Below are positions 25,505 to 34,303 of a DNA stretch of 64,000 bases, piece by piece. A program made the position numbers and the translations under genes. This DNA comes from Bacteroidetes bacterium UBA6221 (GTDB taxonomy: Bacteria; Bacteroidota; Bacteroidia; Chitinophagales; Chitinophagaceae). The stretch lies in the NCBI GenBank assembly GCA_002421685.1, contig DISB01000018.1:62001-126000 (forward strand). Reading direction: 5' to 3'. Numbering within the stretch: position 1 is the first letter of the stretch; each line of letters starts with the position of its first letter. Below the pieces are notes generated by a model. That model was not told where the DNA came from. It did no database searches and was given only the letters and a program-made list of their open reading frames with translations.

Positions 25505-25696
25505 TTAATGCTTTTTCCGATTATCCGCTTTAGTGTCTTTTTCGTTATGGGTTATATCATCGCCTTTTATATCCTGTTCCTCATTTTTCCTGCTATCCAG
25601 GTCGTCACGGGTATCGGGCCTTTGCCCTTCAGACCGGGCGTGCCTGGGATTAATTTTTTGAGTTTCTTTGTTCTGGTTCAAATTAGTGTTTTTCAT
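25505..25696 (-). CDS. Small hydrophilic hypothetical protein
   Basis: A 63-aa very polar peptide (MKNTNLNQNKETQKINPRHA, then RSEGQRPDTRDD ... KADNRKKH) with no hydrophobic core, signal or Cys. It resembles the disordered stress-type peptides common beside Ku and BON-domain genes in Bacteroidota, for instance the one at 28796-29014. It lies 24 bp from the DUF6496 gene and on the same strand. Probably real, but the family is not recognised. Confidence 0.5.
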   Translation of the reverse strand: MKNTNLNQNKETQKINPRHARSEGQRPDTRDDLDSRKNEEQDIKGDDITHNEKDTKADNRKKH

Positions 25697-25743
25697 ACCG
25701 GCTTTTTTATAATCAACCTGATAAAATATTGTGCCTGCACTTC

Positions 25744-26280
25744 TTATTCAAATGTTATGATGCTCCTTATCAGCATATCCCATTGCTCAGGTGTAAAGCC
25801 TAGTATGTCGGCCAGGCCAGCACCGGGTTCAAAACCGTTTCTGAATTCCTCATGAAATTGGATGCTAACCACACTTCCTTCTCTCTTCAGTATGAATAAA
25901 TAACCGTTTTGTTCTTCACTGTCATCTTCTACAGAGGCAGATTTGAGCGTGACGGACAGCAACTCTGCGTTGCGTGTCGGCATTTGATACCCTACGTCGC
26001 TAACTATAATATCCCTATCGGACAAAACGCCATCGCCTTTGGGTGTTCTGATATGGTCACCGTTACATATTATCCGGTGTTGCAGTGCATCATGATTGTC
26101 CGTCACAACATAGCCGTTTGTTTTTGAGGATATATACCCAGGCCACTCATGAACTGAAAGCAGTCTCATTTTTGCCCTGTCAAACAGTGCCTTGGCATAA
26201 GCTGTAGATCTCGACTCAACGGTATATTCAATATCCCGCCCCTGTTTTGTTTCTGTTTCTACCATTGATTGTTCATTCAT
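25744..26280 (-). CDS. Hypothetical protein, 178 aa
   Basis: I do not recognise a named family. The protein is soluble, without a signal peptide or transmembrane segment. It has a beta-rich pattern with RLLSVHEWPGYISSKTNGYV, HRIICNGDHIRTPKGDG, RDIIVSDVGYQMP and a C-terminal helical end ILGFTPEQWDMLIRSIITFE. A protein that reads cytoplasmic, in a stress cluster, transcribed with the two small genes downstream, may belong to the same response. Frame length and codon use support a real gene. Confidence 0.65.
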   Translation of the reverse strand: MNEQSMVETETKQGRDIEYTVESRSTAYAKALFDRAKMRLLSVHEWPGYISSKTNGYVVTDNHDALQHRIICNGDHIRTPKGDGVLSDRDIIVSDVGYQMPTRNAELLSVTLKSASVEDDSEEQNGYLFILKREGSVVSIQFHEEFRNGFEPGAGLADILGFTPEQWDMLIRSIITFE

Positions 26281-26337
26281 TTTGATTGTTTGATTTTTTG
26301 AAGATTTCTTCAGATGTTTAAGTATGAGGGTTAAAAG

Positions 26338-26366
26338 CAGAGGCCTGTGTTGAGCGCAGGCCTCTG
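26338..26366 (-). terminator. Hairpin terminator after the DUF6799 gene
   Basis: CAGAGGCCTG (26338-26347) pairs with CAGGCCTCTG (26357-26366) across a 9-base loop. On the minus strand a TTTT-containing tail follows. It lies 14 bp past the stop of the gene at 26380. Confidence 0.7.
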
Positions 26367-26379
26367 GCGGAGCTATTTT

Positions 26380-26715
26380 CTATTTTTTGTCTTTTCGGTC
26401 TTTATCCATTTTGTCGTCCTTGTCTTTCTTGTCCATTTTATCTTTATTCATCCATTTCCCGTCCATCGTTATCATATCGCCATTCTCAAGCTTTTTCATC
26501 GTGCCATCTGCCATCACTACACTGCCATCCGTCATAACCTTCGTGCCATCGTTGAGGGTGATTTCCCGTGTGGCTTCCGTTTTGTCGCCATCCTTTATTA
26601 CCCACACCTTACCATTTTTCATTTTGACGCCATCTTTCATTTTGTCTTTGTCCTGGGCGTCCGCCTGGGCAACGAAGAAGTTAAATACCAATGCTGCTAA
26701 GAGTAATTTTTTCAT
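26380..26715 (-). CDS. DUF6799-like secreted Lys/Asp/Met-rich protein
   Basis: A 111-aa protein with a signal peptide (MKKLLLAALVFNFFVAQADA) followed by short repeats of the type MKNGKVWVIKDGDKTEAT, TLNDGTKVMTDGSVVMADGT and MKKLENGDMITMDGKW, as in DUF6799 proteins. The C-terminus is a run of KDKMDKKDKDD-like charged repeats. Seven further codons upstream (to 26736) are in frame, but the signal peptide starts at Met 26715. Its role is unknown; the charge and repeats suggest metal or surface binding. It lies in the stress neighbourhood as a single gene with its own terminator. Confidence 0.7.
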   Translation of the reverse strand: MKKLLLAALVFNFFVAQADAQDKDKMKDGVKMKNGKVWVIKDGDKTEATREITLNDGTKVMTDGSVVMADGTMKKLENGDMITMDGKWMNKDKMDKKDKDDKMDKDRKDKK

Positions 26716-26849
26716 AAAACATGTTTTATACCTCACCTGTATTAAAAAATCATGCCTGCCTGTTGTACGGCAAACGATGTTACCGCGGCACGGATTTTAT
26801 GCGTTTGTTCACGGATATCCATTAATCAATCTTTAAAAAAATAACGTTT

Positions 26850-27911
26850 ATGAGGAAGAACCGTGAGTATGAGAACAATTACGACGGACCTACCCAATCA
26901 AGGGAAAGCAACCTGAGAAACGCGAGGCTGGATTCAGGCGAAAGTAACAATGACCGGAGATATAGTGACCGTAACAGGGAAAGGTCTGATAACAGAACAA
27001 ATGCGGGTGACGAGGGATACGACAATTATGACGCAGAATTTAACAGCCCGTTCAATAACCGAATGACCGATAACGACTGGCAGCCCGGCGGTCACGAGGC
27101 GAACCGCTATCGCAGCAGAGGCGATTCAAACCGATGGCATCCGGCTAACGACTGGCAGAACGCAAGGAACTCTGATAGGGAATGGGCTGATGACAACAGG
27201 CGCTATCGGGGAGGAAACTGGAATGAATACCGCAGCCAGGGCGGACCCTGGTACGACCGTGACCGAATGAATGAACGTAGGGACTGGAATGATCATCAAC
27301 GCCAGGCAGGCTCATGGAATGACCGTGGCAGTTGGGACGCCCGCAGCAACTGGAACCGCAGCCAGGGCAACCAATGGAATGATAATAGTCGCTGGTATCC
27401 GGAAGATGAATGGAGGAATATGCAAGACCAGGATACATGGAACAGCAGTTTCCAGAGCAAAGGCCGCGGCGAGGGCTATAGCACGAACGAGTATTATAAC
27501 CGCACCCGGCAGCAGGACAGGCACGGTTCGGCCTCTTATTACAGCAATGAACAGCAAAACAGGGGAATACACAAAGGCAAAGGGCCTAAGGGTTATAAAC
27601 GTTCGGATGAACGCATCCTGGATGATATTAATGACCGGCTTACCGACGACGACTATGTAGATGCCAGTAATATTGAAGTTTCTGTCAGCGATTCGGAAGT
27701 TGTGCTGACAGGTACTGTAAGCAGCAGGGAAGACAAACGACGGGCAGAGGACATCGCGGATTCCGCTTCGGGGGTGCGCAATGTAGAAAACCGCTTGCGT
27801 ATATCACAGGATCAGGCATCGAAGATGTCTGTGCAGGATACAGGCAGTGTGGACAGGCAGAGTGCCAATGGCCAAACTAACGCCACTGGTGAAACTAAGA
27901 ATAAGAAATAA
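26850..27911 (+). CDS. BON-domain protein with Trp/Asn/Arg-rich low-complexity region
   Basis: A 353-aa protein. Residues 1-245 are low-complexity, dominated by Asn, Asp, Arg, Gly, Trp and Tyr, with irregular repeats such as NDNSRWYPEDEWRNMQDQD and SWNDRGSWDARSNWNRSQGN. Residues about 253-320 form one BON domain (DERILDDINDRLTDDDYVDA, then VSVSDSEVVLTGTVSSREDK and VENRLRIS), a small fold linked to osmotic-stress and membrane-binding proteins. There is no signal peptide, so the protein appears cytoplasmic. The N-terminal part resembles condensation-prone or desiccation-type disordered sequences. The gene is monocistronic, with a terminator at 27934. Confidence 0.8.
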   Translation: MRKNREYENNYDGPTQSRESNLRNARLDSGESNNDRRYSDRNRERSDNRTNAGDEGYDNYDAEFNSPFNNRMTDNDWQPGGHEANRYRSRGDSNRWHPANDWQNARNSDREWADDNRRYRGGNWNEYRSQGGPWYDRDRMNERRDWNDHQRQAGSWNDRGSWDARSNWNRSQGNQWNDNSRWYPEDEWRNMQDQDTWNSSFQSKGRGEGYSTNEYYNRTRQQDRHGSASYYSNEQQNRGIHKGKGPKGYKRSDERILDDINDRLTDDDYVDASNIEVSVSDSEVVLTGTVSSREDKRRAEDIADSASGVRNVENRLRISQDQASKMSVQDTGSVDRQSANGQTNATGETKNKK

Positions 27912-27933
27912 ACAGGCAGATTATCATACCGGG

Positions 27934-27959
27934 AGCAGCGCAATAAGCGCTGCTTTTTT
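27934..27959 (+). terminator. Terminator after the BON gene
   Basis: AGCAGCGC (27934-27941) and GCGCTGCT (27947-27954) form a stem with a 5-base loop, followed by a six-T run. The convergent SDR gene ends directly after it. Confidence 0.85.
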
Positions 27960-27962
27960 GTG

Positions 27963-28787
27963 CTATCCACCTACAACATCTCCGCCATTGATGTGCAATA
28001 CCTGTCCAGTCATAAAACTGCTGTCCTCGCCGGCCAGGTAAACATAAGCCGGGGCAATTTCATACGGATAGCCGGCACGTTCTAACGGCGTGTCTTTGCC
28101 GAATTGTTCCAGGTGCTCCTCGTCGAAACTTTCAATGATAAGCGGCGTCCATACCGGCCCGGGCGCTACTGCATTCACACGTATGTTTTTAGATGCGAGG
28201 TTTTTGGCCAGTGAGCGTGTAAAAGAAACTATCGCTCCTTTGGTAGCGGCATAATCTATAAGATGATCGCTGCCGCGGTATGCCGTTACTGAAGTCGTGT
28301 TGATAATAGCGCTACCCGGCTCCATCACTTCCAATGCAGCCCGGCTTAAATAAAACATAGAAAAGATATTCACAGCAAAAGTTTCATGTAACTGCCGTTT
28401 GCTGATGGTTGCAAGGGTTTCATCCTCTTCATGTGTCCCCGCATTGTTCACAAGTATATCCAGTTTTCCAAACTTATTGTAAGCGTCGTTTACCAGCTTC
28501 TTGCAAAAGGCTTCGGCTGAAATATCACCTTTTGCCAGCATGCAGAGTTGACCCTCAGCCTCCACCATTTTTTTGGCTTCCCGGGCATCGTCATCACTGT
28601 GCAGGTAATTGACAACCACATCCGCACCTTCCCTGGCGTAGTGAACCGCCACCGCCCTGCCTATGCCGCTGTCTCCACCTGTAACGATAGCCACCTTGCC
28701 GGCTAGTTTCCCTGAGCCCGTATAGCTTTCCCTTACAGGCGGGACTTCAAGGTGTTTACTGAATTTTCGCTTGCTGCTGTCTTCCAT
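27963..28787 (-). CDS. Stress-type SDR oxidoreductase
   Basis: A 274-aa short-chain dehydrogenase with an N-terminal extension before the Rossmann fold, like YghA/general stress protein 39. Motifs: TGGDSGIGRAVAVHYAREGA (cofactor), DILVNNAG, the catalytic Ser (NTTSVTAY) with YAATK, and RVNAVAPGPVWTPLI. The C-terminal FMTGQVLHINGGDVVGG completes the fold. It probably reduces an aldehyde or ketone with NAD(P)H; the substrate is unknown. A small hydrophilic gene lies 8 bp upstream on the same strand, and the pair looks like one transcript in the stress region. Confidence 0.9.
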   Translation of the reverse strand: MEDSSKRKFSKHLEVPPVRESYTGSGKLAGKVAIVTGGDSGIGRAVAVHYAREGADVVVNYLHSDDDAREAKKMVEAEGQLCMLAKGDISAEAFCKKLVNDAYNKFGKLDILVNNAGTHEEDETLATISKRQLHETFAVNIFSMFYLSRAALEVMEPGSAIINTTSVTAYRGSDHLIDYAATKGAIVSFTRSLAKNLASKNIRVNAVAPGPVWTPLIIESFDEEHLEQFGKDTPLERAGYPYEIAPAYVYLAGEDSSFMTGQVLHINGGDVVGG

Positions 28788-28795
28788 ACCGGTTA

Positions 28796-29014
28796 TTACC
28801 CTTTACTGTCGTTCTTTTCAGGAGAAGGTTGTGATTCCTCAACGTTCAGATCTTCCTTTGGCCGTTCGTTATGCATTTCTTCACGCTCCTGGCTTATTTG
28901 CTGCTGTTCCCTTTGTACGTCGTACCCGGTTGCACCACCACTGCTTTGTTTTCCGCCTTCTTTCGCAGGCCCATTTACATTCTGATTATCCCTTTTCACT
29001 GACTGATCTCTCAT
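28796..29014 (-). CDS. Small hydrophilic stress-type protein
   Basis: A 72-aa polar peptide with no hydrophobic core: MRDQSVKRDNQNVNGPAKEG, then GKQSSGGATGYDVQREQQQI and SQEREEMHNERPKED. The composition suggests an intrinsically disordered protein. Six more codons upstream, to 29032, are in frame, but the Met at 29014 gives the better start. It precedes the SDR gene by 8 bp. Family not recognised. Confidence 0.55.
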   Translation of the reverse strand: MRDQSVKRDNQNVNGPAKEGGKQSSGGATGYDVQREQQQISQEREEMHNERPKEDLNVEESQPSPEKNDSKG

Positions 29015-29276
29015 AATGTTGTTTTTTATCAATCGCTAAAAAACGATGCCATTAAAATCAAATAAACAAGCAATCAAATGAACCGGAAAAAGATTGGTGA
29101 AGAAGTTTCAAGCCTTAAATTTGTTGCTGAGACAGTAAAGGCAAAGCTTTGTTAAAGTTAACTTAATAATCACCCTATATGCTCTGTAGGACCGTCTTAA
29201 GTAGTACAATGGCATTGCTTTTTTGAGTGATACCGTGTTTGATGGGGTGCGCCCCGGTCAGTTAAAAAGAGATAAA

Positions 29277-29630
29277 ATGAATAGGAAAACAGTTTTAATT
29301 ATCGATGATGAAGAGGAATTGTGCCTGTTGTTGAAAACTTACCTTGTACGTAAAAACTATGAAACACATATCTCGCATACCCTTTCTGAGGGGGCCATGC
29401 AGTATGCATCTTTAAAACCTGATATACTTTTTATTGATAATAATCTTCCTGACGGAATAGGTTGGGATTTCGCGATCAATAACTTGTTGCCACAGCATAA
29501 AACCCATTTATTTTTTATCAGCGCATATCATCCGTCGCTGCCTGATATTCCGGCAGGTACCGACTATACAGTGATAGAAAAGCCGGTTAGCTTTTTCGAC
29601 CTGGATAACAAACTTGAAGGTATATTGTAA
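29277..29630 (+). CDS. Single-domain response regulator
   Basis: A 117-aa receiver domain: KTVLIIDDEEELCLLLKTYL (acidic pocket), phospho-acceptor Asp in PDILFIDNNLPDGIGWDF, and the conserved Lys in VIEKPVSFFD. There is no output domain. The ATG at 29277 fits the domain start; an upstream in-frame start at 29223 would add 18 residues without homology. It converges on the hybrid kinase gene at 29633 with only two bases between stops and may act in the same phosphorelay. Confidence 0.88.
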   Translation: MNRKTVLIIDDEEELCLLLKTYLVRKNYETHISHTLSEGAMQYASLKPDILFIDNNLPDGIGWDFAINNLLPQHKTHLFFISAYHPSLPDIPAGTDYTVIEKPVSFFDLDNKLEGIL

Positions 29631-29632
29631 GG

Positions 29633-31075
29633 CTATGCCATACACAACGGCAAGGTAACGGCAAATAACGTTCCCTTCCCCGGTTCTGAACTTACATCTA
29701 TATTGCCTGCATGAGACTGGATAATGTTCAGCGTAAAGGCCAACCCCAGGCCCACACCGTTTCTTTTCTGCGTGAAGTATGGCTCAAACAGCCTGGATAT
29801 ATTTTCTTCGCTTATTCCGCAGCCGGTATCTTTTATCTTAACCACTACTTCTTTTCCGTGTAGCTCCGTTTTTACAGAGAGTGTTCCTGAACCTTCCTGC
29901 ATAGCCTCTACCGCATTGATAACAATATTTAATAAAGCTATCACCAATTTATCTTTGTCTGCATTGATAAATGCATCCCGTATGTATTCAGATTCCAGCT
30001 CTATTCGCTTCAAAGTAATCCGGTCTTTAGCGGCACTCATCACCTCATCCAGGATAGCTTGTAACGGTTGTTTTTGCAGGCTTATTTCCGCCGGCCGGGA
30101 CGTGTTCAACAATTCACTGATCAGCGAATTAATGCGCTTACTGTTCCGGGTAATAATGTTCAGGTATGAAAGGAGATTTTCATCTTTTATATCTTCTGAC
30201 ATCTGCTCAACCGATAAGGTGATGTTATTAAGGGGATTTCTTACCTCGTGAGCCAGGGTGTGTACAAGCCGCGCTGTTAAACCCAATTTCTCTGTTTGAA
30301 GATGAGCTTTTTCTATCTTTTTAAGGGTGGTGATATCGTGTATAATCCCCTGCATGTACGCATTATTCTGTTCATCCAGTTCCTTTGATATGGTGACCAC
30401 ACAACTTTTTCTTTCCCCACTGTTGGTTAGCAGTAATACTTCCCAGTCTTTCAATTCACTGCCGGTCTTTAACACCTGTTGCAGGTATTTTTTATGCTGT
30501 GCCTGGTCTATAAAGTCAAAAAGACTTTTGCTTAAGCACTCTTCTTTGCTATACCCCAGTACATCCACTACCGCTTCATTTACACTTCTGAAATTCAAAT
30601 CAGTATCGGTAATAAACACGATATCTTTTGATTTTTCAAAGACGTTCCTGTATTTACGCTCATTGGCTTTTAATGCCTTTAACATTGTTGCCCTGCCTAT
30701 AGCGTAACGTATGCAACGTTCCATCTTTTCAACCGTCAGTTCTGACTTCACAAGGTAATCTGTTGCACCGGTTTCGGTAGCTTCCTTATCAATGTTGTAA
30801 CTCCCTTTTCCTGTCAGGAGAATAATAGGTTCTTCGCAATGCCGGGCCATCGCCGCTTTCAACAAATCTAAACCCGACTTGGCGCCCAGGCGATAATCCA
30901 CGAAATACAGGTCGTAATTTTTATCGGCCATGTGCTGCAGGGCTTCGCCGTGTTTATTGCACCAATCTATTTGTGCCTTGATGCCCGGCGCTCTTTTGAT
31001 AAGGTCGGAAGTTATCAGGAAATCGTCGTCGTCGTCGTCTACAATCAATATTTTAATCACATCTGTTGATGGCAT
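29633..31075 (-). CDS. REC-PAS-histidine kinase
   Basis: A 480-aa soluble kinase. An N-terminal receiver (residues 1-125) has IKILIVDDDDDDFLITSDLI and phospho-acceptor Asp in YDLYFVDYRLGAKSGLDLL. A PAS domain (about 138-255) carries FEKSKDIVFITDTDLNF. HisKA has the phospho-His in LVHTLAHEVRNPLNNI, and the HATPase domain shows DTGCGISEENISRLFEPYFT and GVGLGLAFTL. There is no membrane segment, so the signal is cytoplasmic or arrives by phosphotransfer to the receiver. It is the last of three consecutive minus-strand genes, rpoN, sigma-54 activator, kinase, separated by about 80 bp each; it is the likely cognate kinase of the activator. Confidence 0.9.
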   Translation of the reverse strand: MPSTDVIKILIVDDDDDDFLITSDLIKRAPGIKAQIDWCNKHGEALQHMADKNYDLYFVDYRLGAKSGLDLLKAAMARHCEEPIILLTGKGSYNIDKEATETGATDYLVKSELTVEKMERCIRYAIGRATMLKALKANERKYRNVFEKSKDIVFITDTDLNFRSVNEAVVDVLGYSKEECLSKSLFDFIDQAQHKKYLQQVLKTGSELKDWEVLLLTNSGERKSCVVTISKELDEQNNAYMQGIIHDITTLKKIEKAHLQTEKLGLTARLVHTLAHEVRNPLNNITLSVEQMSEDIKDENLLSYLNIITRNSKRINSLISELLNTSRPAEISLQKQPLQAILDEVMSAAKDRITLKRIELESEYIRDAFINADKDKLVIALLNIVINAVEAMQEGSGTLSVKTELHGKEVVVKIKDTGCGISEENISRLFEPYFTQKRNGVGLGLAFTLNIIQSHAGNIDVSSEPGKGTLFAVTLPLCMA

Positions 31076-31154
31076 AGTTCAGTAGTAGTTTTGTTGCCCC
31101 ACTTTTTACACAATACGCCTCCACGGATATCTTGGATAGGGCTGCCGGTTGCAG

Positions 31155-32597
31155 CTATTGTTCTTTCATTAATTCTTTATACTGGCTTAGTTTGTTATAC
31201 AATGTTTTCCGGTCAATATTCAGAAGTTGCGCAGCTTTGCTTTTGTTGAAGTTCGCCTGTTTCAAAGCGTCCATTATTACCTGGTATTCGGCAGTTACGT
31301 TGGTGCTTTTCAGTTTATTGCTCAGTGTATCTGTACCGTCTGAGCCAGGTAGTTCAGGCGCGGGAGTATCTGTGGGTTTTACGTCAAATTGTAATTTCTG
31401 GTAGTTACTTATTTCAAACGGTAGTGATTTCACCTCAATATTGGTACCATCGGTAAGCAGTGTGGCGCGCTTTATTACATTTTTCAGTTCACGCAGGTTG
31501 CCATACCAGGGGTATTGAAGGAAAATACTCTCCACTTCATCGCTGAACCCCTGGATGTTCTTTCCAAGCTCGGCATTGGTGAGCTTCAGGAAGTGTTTGG
31601 CGAATATCATAATATCCGATTTACGCTCGCGCAGGGGCGGGAGGGTAATGCTGAACTCATTAAAGCGATGGTAGAGGTCCTCCCTGAATTTCCCTTTAAA
31701 CATGGCATTCCACAAGTTTTCGTTGCTGGCCACAATGATGCGTACATCCAGCGGTATATCTTTTGTCCCGCCCAGTTTTTTTATTTTCCGTTCCTGCACT
31801 ACGCGCAGCAGGGAAACTTGTATATCATAGGTCAGGTTTCCTATCTCATCCAGGAATATAGTGCCTCCGTTGGCCAGTTCAAAACTGCCTGTCTTGGAGG
31901 CAAGAGCACCGGTAAATGCACCCTTTTCATGCCCGAAGAGCTCGCTACCGGCCAGTTCTTTTGATAAGGCTCCGCAGTCGATGGCAATAAAAGGCTTATC
32001 CTTTCGTTTGCTTTTCATATGTATCTGTTGCGCTACAGCTTCTTTACCACTACCACTCTCGCCATATATAATAACGCTATAGTTAGTAGGTGCTACCATT
32101 TCTATCTGCTTAACAATATTGATGTATTCGGGGCTGTTGGTAGACAGGTAATGCCCGTTATAACTTTCCTGAACCGTACGCCTTGATTGACCGTTTGATG
32201 CAGCTTGTTCGCTCGGTAATGCGGGCCTTGTGTCCTTCTTTTCAGACAGCGCCTTTTTGATAGTAAGTAGTATTTCGTCGGGGTATAAAGGTTTGGTCAC
32301 ATAGTCGTAGGCGCCCAATTTCATGACCTCTACAGCATCCTTAATATCACTATAACCGGTGATGATGATAACAGGCGCCCCGGGGTGTAGCTGTTTTATG
32401 TTGGGCAGCATCTCTTTACCGGTTATATCGTCAAGTTTAAAATCGCATAATACCAGGTCCGGAGTTTTCTTACGCATCCATTCAATGGCGTCTTTGCCAT
32501 TATTTACTGCATGTGTATCATAATTGTTTCTCACCAGGAATCGTGTTAGCAGTGAACACATGTCCTTATCGTCGTCTACTATCAATATTTTTGCCAT
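31155..32597 (-). CDS. Sigma-54-dependent response regulator (NtrC family)
   Basis: A 480-aa regulator with the classic three domains. Receiver (1-120): KILIVDDDKDMCSLLTRFL and Asp in PDLVLCDFKLDDITGKEML. AAA+ ATPase (about 150-385): Walker A GESGSGKEAV, the sigma-54 contact loop GAFTGA, and the Walker B region GGTIFLDEIGN. C-terminal Fis-type HTH (about 435-475): ALKQANFNKSKAAQLLNIDR. Once phosphorylated it would remodel sigma-54 RNA polymerase for open complex formation. It sits between the rpoN gene and the hybrid kinase, a compact sigma-54 control module. Confidence 0.95.
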   Translation of the reverse strand: MAKILIVDDDKDMCSLLTRFLVRNNYDTHAVNNGKDAIEWMRKKTPDLVLCDFKLDDITGKEMLPNIKQLHPGAPVIIITGYSDIKDAVEVMKLGAYDYVTKPLYPDEILLTIKKALSEKKDTRPALPSEQAASNGQSRRTVQESYNGHYLSTNSPEYINIVKQIEMVAPTNYSVIIYGESGSGKEAVAQQIHMKSKRKDKPFIAIDCGALSKELAGSELFGHEKGAFTGALASKTGSFELANGGTIFLDEIGNLTYDIQVSLLRVVQERKIKKLGGTKDIPLDVRIIVASNENLWNAMFKGKFREDLYHRFNEFSITLPPLRERKSDIMIFAKHFLKLTNAELGKNIQGFSDEVESIFLQYPWYGNLRELKNVIKRATLLTDGTNIEVKSLPFEISNYQKLQFDVKPTDTPAPELPGSDGTDTLSNKLKSTNVTAEYQVIMDALKQANFNKSKAAQLLNIDRKTLYNKLSQYKELMKEQ

Positions 32598-32672
32598 ATC
32601 CCGTTGTATAATGTTGTGTGTTAGCTAATCAAATTTAAGCTTAATTGCTTTAGAATATTCCGTGCCAACCTG

Positions 32673-34100
32673 TTAAAATACTACTGCACGTACCTGCGCT
32701 ACCGGTATTTTCAGATGTTCCCTGTATTTGGTCACCGTACGCCGGGCTATTTTATACCCTTTGTCTACCAGCAGGTTCACCAGTTGTTGGTCGGTATATG
32801 GTTTGCCTTTGTCTTCCTGTGTTATTGTTTCTTCTATGATAGATTGAATCACCTTGCTGCTGATGATTTTTCCACTCTGATCCGATATACCTTCACTGAA
32901 GAGGCTTTTTATACTGATAGGGCCAAAATGCGTATCCACATGTTTGTTCCCGGTTATCCGCGAGATGGTAGCAAGGTCGTATCCTGTAATATCGGCGATA
33001 TTTCTCAATATCATCGGTTTAAGCAGCATAATATCGCCGTCCAGGAAATACTCGTACTGCAATTGAACAATGCACTTCATTATTGTGAGCATATTTTCTT
33101 CGCGCTGTTTCACCGCGTTGATGAACCACTGGGCAGATTGTATCTTGTCTTTGATGTATTGTTGCGATAGTTTATCTTTTTTACCGCAGGCACGAGCCGA
33201 TTCTTCATATAGGGATTGGTTGATATAGAATGAATCTTTCCTCGATTTGTACAGGTTTACCTCGATACTATTGCCTATTCGTGTCACTACCATGTCGGGG
33301 ATGATGGTATACCGGGGCTCGTACGACGATTGCGACTCACGAACGGGATAAAATTTTAGCCTTGCAATGTATGCCAGTACTTGCCTGAGTTGTTCTCCAT
33401 TGATGTGCAGCGATTGGTATATACGTTCAAACTGGCGGTTGGTCAACTCGTTGTAATGGTCTTCTACCAGCATACGGGCCAGGTGTGCAGTATCACAATT
33501 GTTATCCAGTTTCTTCAATTGCATGAGCAGGCAATCCTGGATGGTGGAGACGCCCAGGCCTACTGGTTCCAGGGTGCGAACTATTGCCAGTGCATCTTCT
33601 ACGTCCTTTGTATTTACCAGGCATTGCTTTTTAAAGGAGTAGTCTTCAACGATATCCTCTATGCTGCGGTCCAGCATGCCTTTATCGTTCAGCATGTCGA
33701 TGATGAAAGCCGCGATGTCTGATTGCCGGTCGCTCAACTCCAGCATATGCAATTGTTGTTTTGCTTCCTCCCTGAAATCAGCAAAATATACCAAAGGTTT
33801 TGAAGGCAATACTTCCGAGCTCAAATACGATTGGAAGGTTAGCTTATCGTTTTCCGCATTCTCATTGTTGGCAAATTCGTCCCAATCCTGGTAGTCTTGC
33901 ACTTCATCGACCTTTTTTTCTGTCGATTCCTCAGGTTCTTCTTCAGCAGCTTCTAAAAACGGATTGTCTTCCAGTTCACTTTTAAACCGCTGTTCCAACT
34001 CGAGTGTGTTCAACGCATACAAATCCAACAGGTGAATTTGCATAGGCGAAATCTTCATTTGGTGCTTCTGCGCCAGGAGCTGATTAATCATAGGTATCAA
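32673..34100 (-). CDS. rpoN: RNA polymerase sigma-54 factor
   Basis: A 475-aa sigma-54. The N-terminal activator-interacting region (QMKISPMQIHLLDLYALNTL) is followed by an acidic linker (EEPEESTEKKVDEVQDYQDW), the core-binding region, and the C-terminal RpoN box ARRTVTKYREHLKIP, which reads the -24 element. It is the first gene of the rpoN-activator-kinase group on the minus strand, with a 204-bp gap to the divergent kinase at 34304. In Bacteroidota rpoN is present in many but not all members. Confidence 0.96.
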   Translation of the reverse strand: MIPMINQLLAQKHQMKISPMQIHLLDLYALNTLELEQRFKSELEDNPFLEAAEEEPEESTEKKVDEVQDYQDWDEFANNENAENDKLTFQSYLSSEVLPSKPLVYFADFREEAKQQLHMLELSDRQSDIAAFIIDMLNDKGMLDRSIEDIVEDYSFKKQCLVNTKDVEDALAIVRTLEPVGLGVSTIQDCLLMQLKKLDNNCDTAHLARMLVEDHYNELTNRQFERIYQSLHINGEQLRQVLAYIARLKFYPVRESQSSYEPRYTIIPDMVVTRIGNSIEVNLYKSRKDSFYINQSLYEESARACGKKDKLSQQYIKDKIQSAQWFINAVKQREENMLTIMKCIVQLQYEYFLDGDIMLLKPMILRNIADITGYDLATISRITGNKHVDTHFGPISIKSLFSEGISDQSGKIISSKVIQSIIEETITQEDKGKPYTDQQLVNLLVDKGYKIARRTVTKYREHLKIPVAQVRAVVF

Positions 34101-34303
34101 TTTTTAGTGCTACTGGTATAATAGCAACGTTTGAACCAATTTTGATGATAATAAAAACTCATTTTTGTAACCAGTAAGTAACTATAAAACAAACGCTTAT
34201 ATATTCCGGGAATGTTTCAAATAAAGATTGTGCCTGGTATTGTGAAGTTGTATTTGCAATAAGTGGGGAATATTTTCTACAAAAAGGCATAAATTGATAC
34301 TGC

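Noticed and set aside
27145..27660. Several open frames opposite or out of frame with the BON gene
   Set aside because: They arise from the biased repetitive codons of the low-complexity region; the BON frame is the one with a real domain.
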